A stretch of DNA of 64,000 bases from Alopecurus myosuroides. Taxonomy: Eukaryota > Streptophyta > Magnoliopsida > Poales > Poaceae. Every line of letters begins with the position of its first letter. The first letter of the stretch is position 1. Location: positions 433,136,332 through 433,200,331 of the forward strand of contig CM054059.1 in the NCBI GenBank assembly GCA_028641055.1, given 5' to 3'. Of this stretch, positions 10,999 through 22,775 are shown one piece after another. The notes beneath the pieces were generated by a model. It ran no database searches and was not told the origin of the DNA. It was given only the letters and a program-made list of their open reading frames with translations. The position numbers and the translations under genes are program-made.

Positions 10999-11493
10999 TA
11001 GAGTCCTGCGAACTCGTTCACTGGGCCCTGCCAGCTTAAAAACCAATCTTGCCTTCGAACCTTATGATGCTGAGCAAAAACTCCGAGTAGCCCACAATTC
11101 TGGCTCGAGTCTCTCCTGTTCCAAATAGGACCATTTCTCTTCTCTGTCGCCGAGTAAAATGACTTTGTGAAATTTTTAACAGAATCTTGGCGTGGCAGAG
11201 CAAATCCACCTTTCCGCACTGCAACTGGGCACGTGTCACGTTCTCGCACCCCCGACGCCTCGGTGCCCGGGATATGACAGGCCACGCGCCCATCATCGAG
11301 ACCTGGGCCCACCGGCCCGTTAGATCCCATCAAGTGCAGTTATTACCCACGATCTCGACGTGGGATCAATTGCGGCCGTTACGCGCGCCACCTGCGCTGT
11401 GTGCGTTTCTAACCGGCCCACACCCCACGTCGCACGATCTCCGTGCATAACTGATCCCACTAACTCCGCCTGTAACGGCACCCCGAGGGGAGG

Positions 11494-11501
11494 GATAAAT
11501 A
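11494..11501 (+). promoter_or_regulatory. TATA-like box of the antisense accessory gene
   Basis: GATAAATA lies 184 bp upstream of the ATG at 11678, just after the GC-rich stretch ending GAGGGGAG. The related gene in gypsy element 2 has TATAAATA at the same relative place, supporting an independent promoter. Confidence 0.5.
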
Positions 11502-11677
11502 CCCCCTCGGTAACTCCTCTTTCCCCTTCCTGGTCTCATTCACTTCCTGCCTCTTCGCATCTCCGCCACAGAGCGCTCCGCCGCCACGCATCTCGCCGCA
11601 CCGCTGCTCCCTGCGACGCCGGAAGGCTAGCAATTTCCACCAAGTTTCCACGAATCTCTACCAAATCTCTCTTCTCG

Positions 11678-14600
11678 ATGGCCCGCGACGATGACGCCCG
11701 CGCCGGATGGGCTGGATCTGAGGTTACGCTGGAGGATTGCCAGTGGCTGGTAAACACCCGCCGCGTTCCTCCCGGCGTGCGCTGCCAGCAACCGGACGGC
11801 GAGCTCGTCCCCACACCGGAAGCGGACGAGTTCGTCGTCTTCCTCGCTCATTTCAAGCGAGGATTCGGGCTACCCGTCTCGGACTTCTTCAGATCCTTCC
11901 TCAACCATTTCGGGCTCCAGCCGCACCACCTGCCTCCCAACACAGTGGTGATGCTCGCATACCACGCCGTGGTGTGCGAGGCGTTCTTGGGTGTGCGCCC
12001 CACGGTGCACACCTGGGCGCGCTACTTCTACTTCCGGAAGCAGAGCGTCCCCAAGCCTGGAAGCACCGAGAGCTCCCGTGCCATGACGAAGACCGGGAGC
12101 GCGATGATGCTGCAGCGCAGCTCCACCAATCACCCGCGCATCAAGGGGCTTGATTCGGTGCGCAAGTGGCAGCGGTCCTTCTTCTACGTGGAGAACGTTC
12201 CTAACGAGGAAGGAGCGCCAATCGTGGACCAAATCAATCTCCCCAAGTGGACGAACACGGCGCCCACTCAGCAGAATTGGGGATACAAGCCACCGCTGCA
12301 AGGCGATATCTCCCAGATCAACAAGCGCCTCGCCGAGCTGATGGAGCTGGGGCTCAAGAGTGACGATCCTATTGCTTGCTGGATTTCTCGGCGAGTGCTC
12401 CCGCTGCAGCGCCGTACGCATCTCATGTGCTACATGGGAGGCAACAGAGACTGCACCAGGACCACCACATTCGAGTTGAGCAACGCGGAGGTGGCCGTCT
12501 GGGCGCGCTCCATCATGAGCACCGGCCTCGGCGACAACTGGAAATACGGCTTTGTGCCGTATAGCCGTGCGAAGCCAATCGAACAGGTTAGCACTTTATG
12601 CTTTATCTTTGCATCATGATACCGAGTAGGTGGCTTTCCAGCTTACGCTGCGCCGAGTAGAAACACTTACTAGTATCTCCTAGGCTTTATGTGCTTCGTG
12701 TTTGCACGCCATGCCGAATAGAGCACTTGCTAGTATCCGCTAGGCTTTATGTGCTTTGTGTTTGCATGCCATGTCGAGTAGAGCACTTGCTAGTATCCGC
12801 TAGGCTTTATGTACTTTGTGTTTGCACGCCATGTCGAGTAGAGGACTTAGCCAAATATGCTTTGTATTTGCATCCCGTACCGGGTAGGTTCCCTTAGCCT
12901 TCTGCTCAACTAACTCGTATTGTCTGCCTTCCTTTCCAGCACATCGACCGCCAGCTCGATGAGAACGAGGAGCGCTTTGAGGCCAATTGGAGCGAAGACC
13001 GAAAGGAAGACGACGAGACTGCTCATGATACCCAGGATACCCTCTGTATCCCTCACGCCGAATAGCCGGGTAAGCATCACGTAGATGCGTCCATTCGGGA
13101 TTGGTCCGAGGACGATGAAGAAGGTGACTGAGCTCGCTTTTGTAGTTGCGGGTAGCGCAATCTAACTTTTCTTTCCGCTTCTCAACCGTCTCTTCTCTTC
13201 TATTCTGCAGACGACGCCGACGCGGATGAGGACGTCCTCGACGTCGATCCGGTTGCGGTGGCTGCTCCTAGCACTCGCAAGAGGGCGGGTAGCGGTGCCC
13301 AAGAGCCTGCTGCCAAGAAGGCCAAGAAGCCCGAGAAGGTGAAGAAGGTTTCCACCAGGAGGCCACTCCCTACCCGCAAAGGGTAAGTAGTTTCCCTCTA
13401 ACTTATGTCTTGTTGCTGCTTCTTGGTGTTCTTCTTCCCCTCCTTCTTTTCTGAACTTCTTTTTCTCTTCAGCGATCCTTTGAACGCCGATGCTGCTGCG
13501 GCTCCCGCCGCCTCCAAGAAAAGATCAGCTATTGACCTCGATTCGCTCATTGACCTTGATGGGGACGAGGGTGAGCCAGCAGCACGGGATAGGACGCGTG
13601 CGCCCTCTCCCATGAAGGAAGACGAAGAAGGCACCAACGCCAAGGACACGGGCGCTGGTGTCCAAGACATGGACCAGGAGCAGCAGGCCCGCGCAGAATC
13701 AAGTGCGCAGGGTGCTGCTCAAGACGAGACCCCCTCTTCTCCTCCAGCTGCCACAGCTGGGGAGAACACTGAAGAGAACCAGGAGCAGCCGGAAGCTGAG
13801 GCTGCTGTCCAAGATGACCCCGCGGTCCAGCCGCGGGTAGAAGAACAAGGAGATGTACGACCAGATCCCGCTGCCGAGCAGCGGGTAGAAGCGACTGTGG
13901 TGGAGCATGACCTGCAGAGCCAAGCGCAGCCGGACGCTGTGCCGGGTAGCCAGCCTCCTGTGCCACCTACCCAGCAGGCTGCTCCACCCACTGCACCAAG
14001 CTCTCCGCAGCCCGCGAAGAAGACCAAGACTGCACCGAGCCCTCCAGCCAAGCAGATCACCAAGAAGGCGGATGCCGCCGGTAAGCAGGCCATCCAGCCT
14101 GATGCTCCAGTCCGCAAGAACCCATCGCACAATGCTGCGCTGGATGCTGCCAAGATGCCACCACCGAAACTACCCGTGAAGCCTGCCGCAAAGACTAGGC
14201 AGCTCACCATTGGCACTTCTGGCAACTCTGCAGGCGCAGCCGCGGGATCAATATGGCATCAATATGAACAAAACCGAGCAGCGGCTCGCCATTACGAAGG
14301 GCAAGCAGGCCACGGCGGTGGACTCCAAGTTGCCGAGTAAGAATAAGGCCCTTTCGATCTACTCGCGCAAGGTCCAAGAGACTGAGGTGGTGTCCGAGGG
14401 GCACGAGCAGATGATCGACCGGGTAGGCTTCATCGAAGCTGAGTGGAATAGCGAGGTCCTTGGCAACAAGACCTGGAATGGCCTGGCCTTGGGCCCGCTG
14501 GATCACTGGCGCACTGATTGGAACAAGACGGACATGGGCTACAATCCCATGACCATATCGTCCACCACCAGCACGCTGGCCGCGAAGATGTATGTCCACC

Positions 14601-15330
14601 GCAAAGTTGCCGAGGACCTCGAACAGACCTACGCTGTAAGTGCCGTTTGCTTGTTCCGAGTTGCAACCTTTCTTCTCTTCTGTACTTTTCTTCCCTTCTG
14701 TCCTTCATTTTCTCCTTATCCGCTACCCAGTCCCCGAGATTCGGGCCGAGTAGACGGGTACTCAACCGAGTTGCCGTCTTCTCGGGTCAAATCTTCAAAA
14801 CACTGTCTAACTCCTTTTCTTTCTTCTTCACAGAATAGCCTCTTGAAGCGGACAACCCTTTACCGGCGGCTGCTCTGGAATCACTACGTCGCCAAGAGGC
14901 GCCTTGAGGCCCTAGAAGCAGAACGCAAAACTGATGCTGAGACGGAGCAAGCTGCCCTGGATCGCGCCCTCTAACTGTCGGATCTCGAGAGTAAGCTTCT
15001 AGCTATTCGGTTAACGCGTTTTGTGTTTACGCCCGTATTTGCTTTTTGCTCTAACTCCTTCTACTCTGCAGGAAAATTGCAGGCGATGGCAGAGGAGCAC
15101 AAACATTGCCATGTCTTTGTTGCTTCTCCAGAAAGCAAGATCAAGGAGCTTGAAGGTGAGTTGCCGTATTCTCAGTTGTTTCTCTCCTTTCTCCTGGCTA
15201 CTATGCTTATCGTGTTGTTTCTATCCGCAGAAGAGTACAAGAAGTTCCGCGAGGAGCATCTTGATGTTTTATACTTAATATTTGAGCAATTCTGGCTTGA
15301 TGCCGGGTCGCGTTATGATGCAAGTCCCCG
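11678..15330 (+). pseudogene. Antisense accessory gene of gypsy 1 ('gypsy-type transposon' domain plus coiled coil)
   Basis: Exon 1 (11678-12586, 303 codons) encodes the plant 'putative gypsy type transposon' domain, also called Transposase_28 (motifs FKRGFGLPVSDFFRSFLNHF, LQPHHLPPNTVVMLAYHAVV, WQRSFFYVENV). Further exons begin at AG acceptors: 12940, 13211, 13473 (Ala-, Pro- and Glu-rich, low complexity, with TIGTSGN), 14834, about 15072 and about 15231. The last ones encode Glu/Lys-rich coiled coil. Exon 2 joins in phase but meets TAG at 13063-13065. The frame changes near 14225, and TAA follows DRAL near 14972. It lies between integrase and the 3' LTR on the strand opposite gag-pol, as known for Grande-like elements. 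Function is unknown. Confidence 0.8.
12651..12886 (+). repeat. 60-bp minisatellite in intron 1 of the antisense gene
   Basis: Four tandem copies of a 60-bp unit carry CGAGTAGAGCACTTGCTAG and GCTTTATGTGCTTTGTG. Copies 2 and 3 are nearly identical, and copy 4 is shortened. The whole block is inside the intron between 12586 and 12940. Confidence 0.85.
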
Positions 15331-15815
15331 AGTTGCATTTTTTATCCACTCCTTCTTTTTATCTCAGCTCTTACCTGCAACTTGTTGCTTTTTTGGTAGT
15401 CGAGTCACAAGAGTTTAAAGTTGGAGTTTCAAGTACTTAGCCACTTAGAAACAATCATAGTAACACTACCCACCACTCAGCCAAAAAAAGTTAACAAAAA
15501 ACAGGAGAAAAGCACTCTACTCGGTTGCCACACCTTTCCTTTCCTTTGCAATTTTTCATGTGTTCATTGACTCGTTGGCTTGTTCTCTGGCTTGCCATGA
15601 AGCCGGGTTGCGGACAGCAACAGAGTCGCAGAGTGTCCGGTGAGTTTAAACACACTACTTTGTATGCTTTTGAAATTCTGAGTGGTTCAACCGAGTAGAC
15701 AAAATAAAGCAGGGTAAACACAAGGAACAGTTTGGACGAGGGCAGTCCGCAAGTTCAATTTCAGATTGCAGAGTAGGAGTTTAACTCGGATAAGAGAGTA
15801 CATACACACTTTTTC
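15331..15815. other. Untranslated region between antisense gene and integrase
   Basis: No clear exon can be joined here. The stretch lies between the last coiled-coil exon (plus) and the integrase stop (minus) and contains several GAGTAG/CGGGTTG phrases typical of this element. Confidence 0.4.
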
Positions 15816-16901
15816 TCATGAATGAAAGCGACGGAGTAGAGCTACATTCCAGGGGCGTTTGGATTCCTCCCCAGCTTTATCCGGCCTGTTCTTCTGCGAT
15901 GGTTGCGCATCTACAAGGTAGTACGCATCATTGAGTAGAGCCTTGCTCGCAATGAACGGCCCTTCCCACGGAGGGGATAGCTTGTGCATCCCGGCTGTGC
16001 GCTGCACGAGCCTAAGGACCATGTCTCCTTCTCGGAAAACCCTTGGGTTCACTTTCCGGCTATGATAACGCCTTAAGTTTTGCTGGTAAACAGCTGAACG
16101 TGACAGAGTAAGCTCTCTTGCTTCTTCTAGCAGGTCAACGTCATCTTCTCGAGCTTCTCTCGCCTTCGCCTCAGTGTAGAGGGTTACTCGGGGGGAGTCA
16201 TGCTCTAGGTCGATTGGCAACACGGCCTCAGCCCCATAAACCAAGAAGAATGGTGTGTAGCCAGTTGACCGGTTAGGGGTAGTCCTTAGACCCCACAACA
16301 CCACTGGCAACTCGTCTAACCAACACCCCGGTGTTTTCAGCAGCGGCTCAATCAGCCTTGGCTTTATGCCTGCAAGCACCATGCCATTTGCTCTTTCCAC
16401 CTGCCCATTGGAGGCGCGATGCGCGACAGACGCGACATCTTGTCGGATGTGCTTATCTCTGCAGAATCTCACCATGGCACCCTCAGCAAAATTCGTGTCG
16501 TTATCCGTGATGATGCTGTGCTGGTAGCCGTATCTCAGGATCACATCCTTCAGGAAACTCACAGCAGTGGCTCTGTCGCATTTCCGAATAGGCTTTACTT
16601 CAATCCACTTGGTGAACTTGTCAACCATGACCAAGATGTGAGTCATGTTGCCTCTAGCCGGCTTGAAGGGACCAACCATATCCAGACACCAAACAACAAA
16701 TGGCCAGGTGATGGGAATGGTTTTCAACTCGGAAGCAGGCACGTGGATCTTACTTGCGAATCTCTGGCAGCCGTTGCACTTCCTCACAATATCTTCAGCT
16801 TGCTTCAAAGAAGTGAGCCAGAAGAAACCATGCCGAAAAGCCTTCTTGACTAGCGCCCGAGAAGAGGCGTGATTTCCGCATTCCCCTTGATGTATTTCCA
16901 C
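15816..16901 (-). pseudogene. Integrase domain of gypsy 1 gag-pol
   Basis: The 361-codon open stretch starts in the HHCC zinc finger region (HQGECGNHASS...; IVRKCNGCQRF). It keeps the catalytic D-D-E: Asp in CLDMVGPF, Asp in IITDNDTNF and Glu in NGQVERANG. The C-terminal part has the GPF-like motif SPPWEGPFIASKAL. A TAA at 16908-16910 separates it in frame from the RNase H part. It would join element DNA to the host chromosome. As part of a broken polyprotein it is unlikely to be made normally. Confidence 0.9.
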
Positions 16902-16907
16902 CAGAAT

Positions 16908-18512
16908 TTATTCTCCTTCTTCCGGTTCCACACAGCGTTGCAGCACGCCAGTGGGACTTCTTTTATGCAGCACTTCTCTGAAGATGGTGTAGCCCTTGGA
17001 TCTTCTCTGAATCGGCCTTGCAATAACCTCATCATCTGGGAGGGTGCCTTCCTTTAGAAAGGATAATATGGGCATGGCCCAACTCGGCATTTCCCTTGCA
17101 GGAAACACTGGTTCGTCCACTTCCATCGGAACAACCACCACTGCATCTTTTTCTGAGTTGGGATTGACTCTCTGCAGCCCCGAACGGTTTGCAAGGACTT
17201 CTTCAAGGAAAGCGATAGTTCCCGAGTTGAAAGGGGTAGTCCCCGAGTAAGGAGCGACAGTCCCCGAGTAAGGAGGGGCAGTCCCCGGGTAAGGAGGGGC
17301 AGTCCCCGGGTTGCAGGCCCCAGTCCCCATGATGGAGACTGCAGTCCCCGGGTCCTCTTTTGCACCTTCCCAGTCAATCTCCATTGGAAATGCTTCTTCA
17401 CTAGGCAGAGAAGGAACGAAAATGGATTCCGAGTTGGGGGATGGCTTGATAGACGGCTTTCTCAAATGCTCCAAGGCAATCCCAGCCGGGATGTACTGCC
17501 GAGAAGACCCCAACTTGGACAGCTCATCAGCTGCCTCATTCTCTGCTCGATGGATGTGTTGGAACTCGCAGCCTTCAGAGAATCCTGTCATGGTTTGGAC
17601 CAGGAAGCGATATGACGCCATGTTGGCATCCAGAGCAACCCAAGTGCCAGAAACTTGCTGCACAACTAGATCCGAGTCGCCATAGCATATGATGCGCTGC
17701 ACACCAACTTCCTTTGCTACCTTCAAGCCATGTACCACAACCTCGTACTCTGCAACATTGTTGGATGCCTTGAAGTGGATTTGCAGCACGTACTTGAGTT
17801 GATCTCGCTTGGGTGACGTAAGCACTACGCCAGCACCAAGGCCTTCCTTCATTTTGGAGCCATCAAAGTGCATCTTCCAGTAGTTGGATACCGGAGTAGG
17901 AGGCTCATACTGCACCTCAGCCCAATCCACAAGAAATTCCGCCAGAATCTGAGACTTGATGGCTTCTCTTCTCGCATAAGCGGGAGCGTAGGCGGCTAGC
18001 TCGATTGCCCACTTGGCTACCCTGCCACTTGCTTCCTTGTTGCCCATGATATCCGAGATGGGAGCTGAACTCACCACGGTGATGGGATGTTCTTGGAAAT
18101 AGTGCTTTAGCTTCTTGGCGCCTAGGTACACGCCGTAAGTCATCTTCTGGTAGTGCGGGTAGTTCTGTTTGGAGCTGGACAACACCTCACTGAGATAATA
18201 CACTGGCCGCTGCACACTTTTGCCTTCCTCTTCTCGCTCCACCACAATCACCACGCTTACCACTCGATTGGTAGCAGCAATGTATAGCAGCATTGGCTCC
18301 TTGGGTAGCGGACTAGCCAAGATGGGAGCGCTACCCAGCATTGCCTTTAGCTCTTTGAATGCCACATCAGCTTGCGGTGTCCAGACGAACTTGTCGCTTT
18401 TCTTCATCAATTGATACAAGGGCAGGGCCTTGTCGCCCATTCTGCCCAAGAAACGACTCAGAGATGCCAAGCAACCAGTGAATTTTTGCACATCCTTCAG
18501 GGATCTCGGCAA
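16908..18512 (-). pseudogene. RNase H, second RNase H and linker of gypsy 1
   Basis: This segment begins at the end of reverse transcriptase (LGRMGDKALPLYQLMKKSDKF) and contains a degenerate first RNase H (LYIAATNRVVSVVIVVE). A second RNase H follows with all four acidic residues: Asp in MHFDGSK, Glu in NVAEYE, Asp in CYGDSD and Asp in NEAADELS. A duplicated, 'archaeal-type' RNase H is a hallmark of Tat-lineage elements. A linker follows with six or so copies of PGTAPPYS-like octapeptides (about 17210-17350), then the integrase lead. A frameshift near 18500-18510 separates it from the upstream reverse transcriptase frame. Confidence 0.88.
17210..17350 (-). repeat. 24-bp coding minisatellite in the pol linker
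   Basis: Tandem units of about 24 bp read AGTCCCCGAGTAAGGAGGGG on the plus strand and encode (N/Y)PGTAPPYS-like repeats on the minus strand. Spacing stays a multiple of three through the block, so the frame is kept. Confidence 0.8.
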
Positions 18513-19285
18513 GACATGCTCTCAATAGCTTTTATCTTTGAAGGATTGGCCTCAATGCCCCGACTGGATACCAAGAAGCCGAGTAGCTTGCCAGCCGGGA
18601 CGCCAAAGGTGCATTTACTCGGGTTCAGCTTCATCTTATACTTGCGCAAGTTAGCAAAAGTTTCCTCAAGGTCACTAAGCAAAGTATGTGTTTTATTCGT
18701 TTTGATGACAATGTCATCTACGTACACCTGCACATTTTTGCCGAGTTGATCATGCAAGCATTTTTGCATGCATCTCTGATAAGTAGCACCCGCATTCCGC
18801 AACCCAAAGCACATGACACGATAGCAATAAGCCCCGTACGGGGTAATGAAAGAAGTCTTTATTTGATCAGCAGGGTTGAGAGCTATCTGATGAAAACCAG
18901 AGTAGGCATCTATGAAAGACAACAGCTCACAGCCAGCAGTGGAATCGATCACCTGATCGATGCGGGGTAGCGGAAAAGGATCCTTAGGGCAGGCTTTGTT
19001 CAAGTCGGTGTAGTCGACGCACATGCGCCATGCGGTAGCGGCCTTGGTATCCTCCTTCTTCTTCTCAACCATGACCGGGTTGGCTAGGCAATCCGGATGC
19101 AACACCTCCATGATGAAATTGCTTATCAGTAGCTTGGTGATCTGATCACCGATGGCCTTCCTTCTCTCATCTCCGAAGCGGCGCATAGCCTGCTTCACTG
19201 GTTTGGCGTCAGGACGCACATGTAGCGAGTGCTCAACCAACTCCCTCGGGACACCTGGTAGATCCTCATTGGACCAGGCGAACAC
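18497..19285 (-). pseudogene. Reverse transcriptase domain of gypsy 1
   Basis: The motifs are in order: RMCVDYTDLNKACPKDPFPL, FIDAYSGFHQIALNP, FITPYGAYCYRVMCFGLRNA and the catalytic YVDDIVIKT. The lead-in DVFAWSNEDLPGVPRELVEH is the standard gypsy pre-RT stretch. An in-frame TAG at 19325-19327 lies just upstream, and the frame ends after SMSCRDP near 18497. Confidence 0.93.
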
Positions 19286-19324
19286 GTCCCGATTCTCACG
19301 GAGGAAGTGGATGATCTCGCTTTC

Positions 19325-19882
19325 CTATTTCTCCCCCAACCCTGAGCCAATGATGGCAACACGGTCGGTGAACTCAGGGTCGACCTGGATCTTCTTCGTC
19401 TCCTGAGATGCCTGGAACGCCGTCCCGTGCTGGGAACTCGGCATGCCAGGCGCACCAGCTTGCGCGGACTGCGCCATAGACACCACCTCGTACATCTTCT
19501 TCTTCTCGGCAGCAATCACCATAGACTCCGCCAACTGGGAGCCAGCAGAGGCACACTCCATAGACTTCTTGTAATCAGAAGATATGGTGATCACGCCATT
19601 GGGACCAGGGATCTTCATCTTCAGATATGCAGTATGAGTAGAGGCCATGAACTTTCTCAGAGCAGGCCTGCCGAGTAGGGCGTGCTAGGGGCTCTGGTGA
19701 TCAACTACCTCGAACTGCAGGCTCTCTGTGCGGCAGTTCTCCCTGGTACCGAATAGCACGTCTATCCATACTCGGCCAATCGGATTGCAAGAAACTCCCG
19801 GCACAATGCCGTGGAAAGTGGTCTTGCTGGGTAGCAGCATGTTCTCGGCCATTCCGAGCTTCTCAAGTGTGTCTTTGTACAC
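19325..19882 (-). pseudogene. Protease C-terminal part and protease-RT spacer of gypsy 1
   Basis: The frame reads MYKDTLEKLGM, FHGIVPGVSCNPIG and, after a TAG at 19685-19687, HALLGRPALRKFMAST and a Lys/Glu-rich spacer. It then reaches a second TAG at 19325-19327 (context AAATAGGAAAGC). It is one frame off the upstream active-site segment; the shift is near 19885. Confidence 0.8.
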
Positions 19883-20511
19883 AATGTTGATGTGCTGCCG
19901 TTGTCGATCAGTACCTTGCTGAACTTCACGTTCTTCTGAGGACCCAAGAAGGTGGGATCCATCACCAAGGCGTAGCTACCCGGGTTGGGCATCACCTTAG
20001 GATGATCCGCTCTGGACCACGTGATCTCTTGGTTGCACCAGTGCATGTAGTGAGGAACAGCAGGGATCACAGCGTTGACCTCCATGGCACGCCTGTGCTG
20101 AGACTGCTTGTCGACGGGCTCAGAGGTGAAGATCATGTACCTCTCGTGATGCTCCTGGTACTGGTTGCGGCCTCCATCACCATTGTTGCCATTGTTGTTG
20201 TTACCTCTGTTGTTGTTGCCTCTGTTGTAGTTGCGGTTGCGGTCGTTGTTGTTGTTGTTGCGGTAGCCATCGTTGTTGAAGCAGCGGTTGGCTCCTAAAG
20301 CCACCTGGTTCACATTCTCTCTTCTCGGGAAAACTGGAGGCCGGGCAGCGGGTGCGCGAGCAGGCTGCACCACAACATTCACAGCTGGCAGAGGAGGAGG
20401 AGGAGGCAGGCCCTCATTTTTGATCTCTTCCCACCAACTGCACTGTCGAGTAGTGTGGTTGGCGGGTCTAGCGGGATGCCGAGTATGGAAGCTGCATGGG
20501 CCATCCTTCAT
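19762..20511 (-). pseudogene. Nucleocapsid-like region and protease active site of gypsy 1
   Basis: A Cys/His cluster (CSFHTRHP...NHTTRQCSWW) near 20450-20510 fits a nucleocapsid zinc knuckle variant. An Asn/Arg-rich low-complexity run follows (RNNNNNDRNRNYN). The aspartic protease motif reads KVLIDNGSTSTL, where the second residue after Asp-Gly is usual; here Asn replaces Gly (DNGS for DGGS). The frame then leaves the protease, indicating a frameshift. Confidence 0.8.
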
Positions 20512-20559
20512 GTCCTTGAAGACAAAGTTCGGTGCCGGACCCGAGTTGCCGCTACCCTG

Positions 20560-22686
20560 CTAGGAAGCGTTGTACGGCTTCTTGTTGCCTTGGCCCTGAT
20601 TCTGGTTCTGCCCGTACTGGGCTCCAGCAGTTTTTGGCCTCTGGCTACTCCCAGCTCCTGTAGCCACAGCGTTCACCTCCTCAGGATCGTACCGGGTATC
20701 AATCCGGTCACCTCTGCGCTTGTTGCGGAACTCATTGCGCTTGTTGCTGTTATTGTTGTAGTTCCTTCTCGGCTCAGCAGCGTCAAGAAGAGGCTGAGTC
20801 GGGTCGCCGAGTGCGAACTGATCCGCAATCCAGATGGTCTCAGCGAGAGTACTCGGCATCTCTCTCTGCAGCCTTTGCCACAACATGCTGCCGTGCCGGC
20901 AGCCCAGCGCAAACCAAGTGATGGCCTGGGCCTCATTCACACCCTCACAGGTGTTCCTCAGAGTACTCCGCCGAGTAAGATATTCTCGATCCGTCTCCTC
21001 TTCCCGCTGCCTGCAAGCGGATAGCTGCTGCGGCCTATTCGGCCTCCGGTAGGTGCTGGTGAAGTTGCTGACAAAGGCCTCCGCGAAGTCAAGCCAGCAG
21101 TTGATGCTGTGCTTGGGCAGTTTGTTGAGCCAAGTTCTTGCTGGTCCTTCTAGCATCTGCGGGATGTACCGCACGGCCCATCTCCGGTTGCCGCCTGCAA
21201 TGTGCACGGCCGTGACATAGTCATTGAGCCAGTCTTCCGGCTTGGTGCTGCCGTCATAGCACTTGGTCCCCCTAGCGAGCTGGAACTGCTTCACGGATGG
21301 CTCTGTCATGATGCGTGGGCCAAAGCATTCTGGGCCAGGCGGCCCCTTGCTCTCGAGTTGCGCGGATAGGCTGATCCGGTCTAGCTTGTGCCGGGCATCA
21401 CTGGGCTCCAACACATGCTCACCCACGCGATCCAGGATATCATAGCCAGCCAAACCCATAGCCGAGTAGCCATCATCATATCTGTCCACCTGCACGACTG
21501 TAGGTTGCTCCACCGGGTTGGCGGCTGGTGCGATTGCACGCGGCTGCGGTCTCTGCCGAGTAGGCTGAGCAACCTGATGCCGAGAAGGGCCTGGGCGGTC
21601 TCCATCTCGCTCCTGGCTACGAGCTTTATGGGCTTGATAGCCTGCTCCTGCAGTGTTGTGTTTTTGACCGGACTGTCGCGGCACAGCGTGCTGTTTCGCG
21701 GCGAAAGCCGGGTCGTACACCTGCATCTGCCTGTCTCTGCCAGAGTGCCCACTCCGGTCCCTCTCACGGCTGGGATGCGGTGATGAGGCCTGATCGTTAG
21801 ATCTAGCCGCATGCGAATGCACCACCTGAGAAGCTCCAGCACCCGGGTTGGCTTTCCGGAACTCCTCGTTCTGCCTAGCAGCCTCTAGCACTAGCTCATT
21901 GAGCCTCTCCTGCTGCCTAACGCGCGCGTCGCCAGCGAGATGCGGCAACTCAGCAGCTACAACCTCAGCAGCTCTAAGGGTTTTAGCGGGGGTGCTGTAT
22001 TTGGGTCTGGTGGTGGCGGTGTTTTGGCTCGCAGTTTCACCAACTGCTGCCATCTCGGTGCCTAGGTTGCGGCGCGTAGCGCCTGCCTTGGAAGGCCTCC
22101 TCACCACAGGCGTGAAGCCGTGAGCCGTGTTGTACTCGTTTTGGTCCAGGTTAAGCTCAAGCCTAACCTTATCCAGCTCCGCCTGCTCGGCGAGCAGCGC
22201 CTGGCGCTGCTGGTCGAGCTGCGCCCGCATGGTCATGAGCTCGAGCTCGGTGGGAGGCCGCATGCCCACCCCCACGGCGGATGCCGGTATCGTCGATGTC
22301 GTGGAAGGAGAGATGTAGCCCGGGATGTTGTGAGGCGCGTCATAGGGCTTGTGCGTCCGCCCGCCAGCACTCGCGCCATCAAGATCCTCGATGACTCCCG
22401 CGGCAGCAGCCACGCCCTTCCCGGCATCAGCAGCAGGACCGGTCATCATCACCTCCACGTGGTCCGCAGAACAACCAGTTGGGTTTCCGCGGGCAGCGAT
22501 GACAGCAGGGGGATCTTCCGCAACATGCACCTGCTCGGGGGTACTCGCGGTCGATGACGGTGGCGACGTAGACGAGGTGCGAGCCGAAGGAGAGCACCGT
22601 GCCGCCCTCCGGCATGGCCCTGCCGCCGAAATCGCCGACGTTGTCGATGAAGAAGTCGAAGGAGCCGAATCTGTGGATAAGGCCAC
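20560..22686 (-). pseudogene. Gag of gypsy 1 (708 codons)
   Basis: The long open frame has a low-complexity N-terminal half. The first ~60 residues are Ser/Thr-rich and may not be the true start. A Gln/Glu/Leu coiled coil follows (MRAQLDQQRQALLAEQAELD). The retrotransposon gag domain spans about residues 440-620 (CYDGSTKPEDWLNDYVTAVH, MLEGPARTWLNKLPKHSINC, FTSTYRRPNRPQQLSACRQR) and ends in a basic tail. It would form the particle that packages element RNA. A TAG at 20560-20562 separates it in frame from the nucleocapsid and protease region; in this lineage gag and pol are normally one frame, so this is probably a nonsense mutation. Confidence 0.85.
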
Positions 22687-22756
22687 AGACCACGCGCTCC
22701 CCAGCAGCAGAAATGGATCCCGTCCGAACGTGAACTCCAGCCAGCGCCGCTGGTTT

Positions 22757-22773
22757 CCCCACGGTGGGCGCCA
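22757..22773 (-). promoter_or_regulatory. Primer binding site of gypsy element 1
   Basis: TGGCGCCCACCGTGGGG on the minus strand starts 2 bases inside the 5' LTR. The TGGCGCC start is the usual form for primer binding sites in this lineage; a tRNA-Arg primer is likely but I did not check a tRNA 3' end. Confidence 0.75.
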
Positions 22774-22775
22774 AC

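Noticed and set aside
20002..20298. Val-rich plus-strand frame opposite gag-pol
   Set aside because: It is the shadow of the Asn/Arg-rich low-complexity stretch in the nucleocapsid region.
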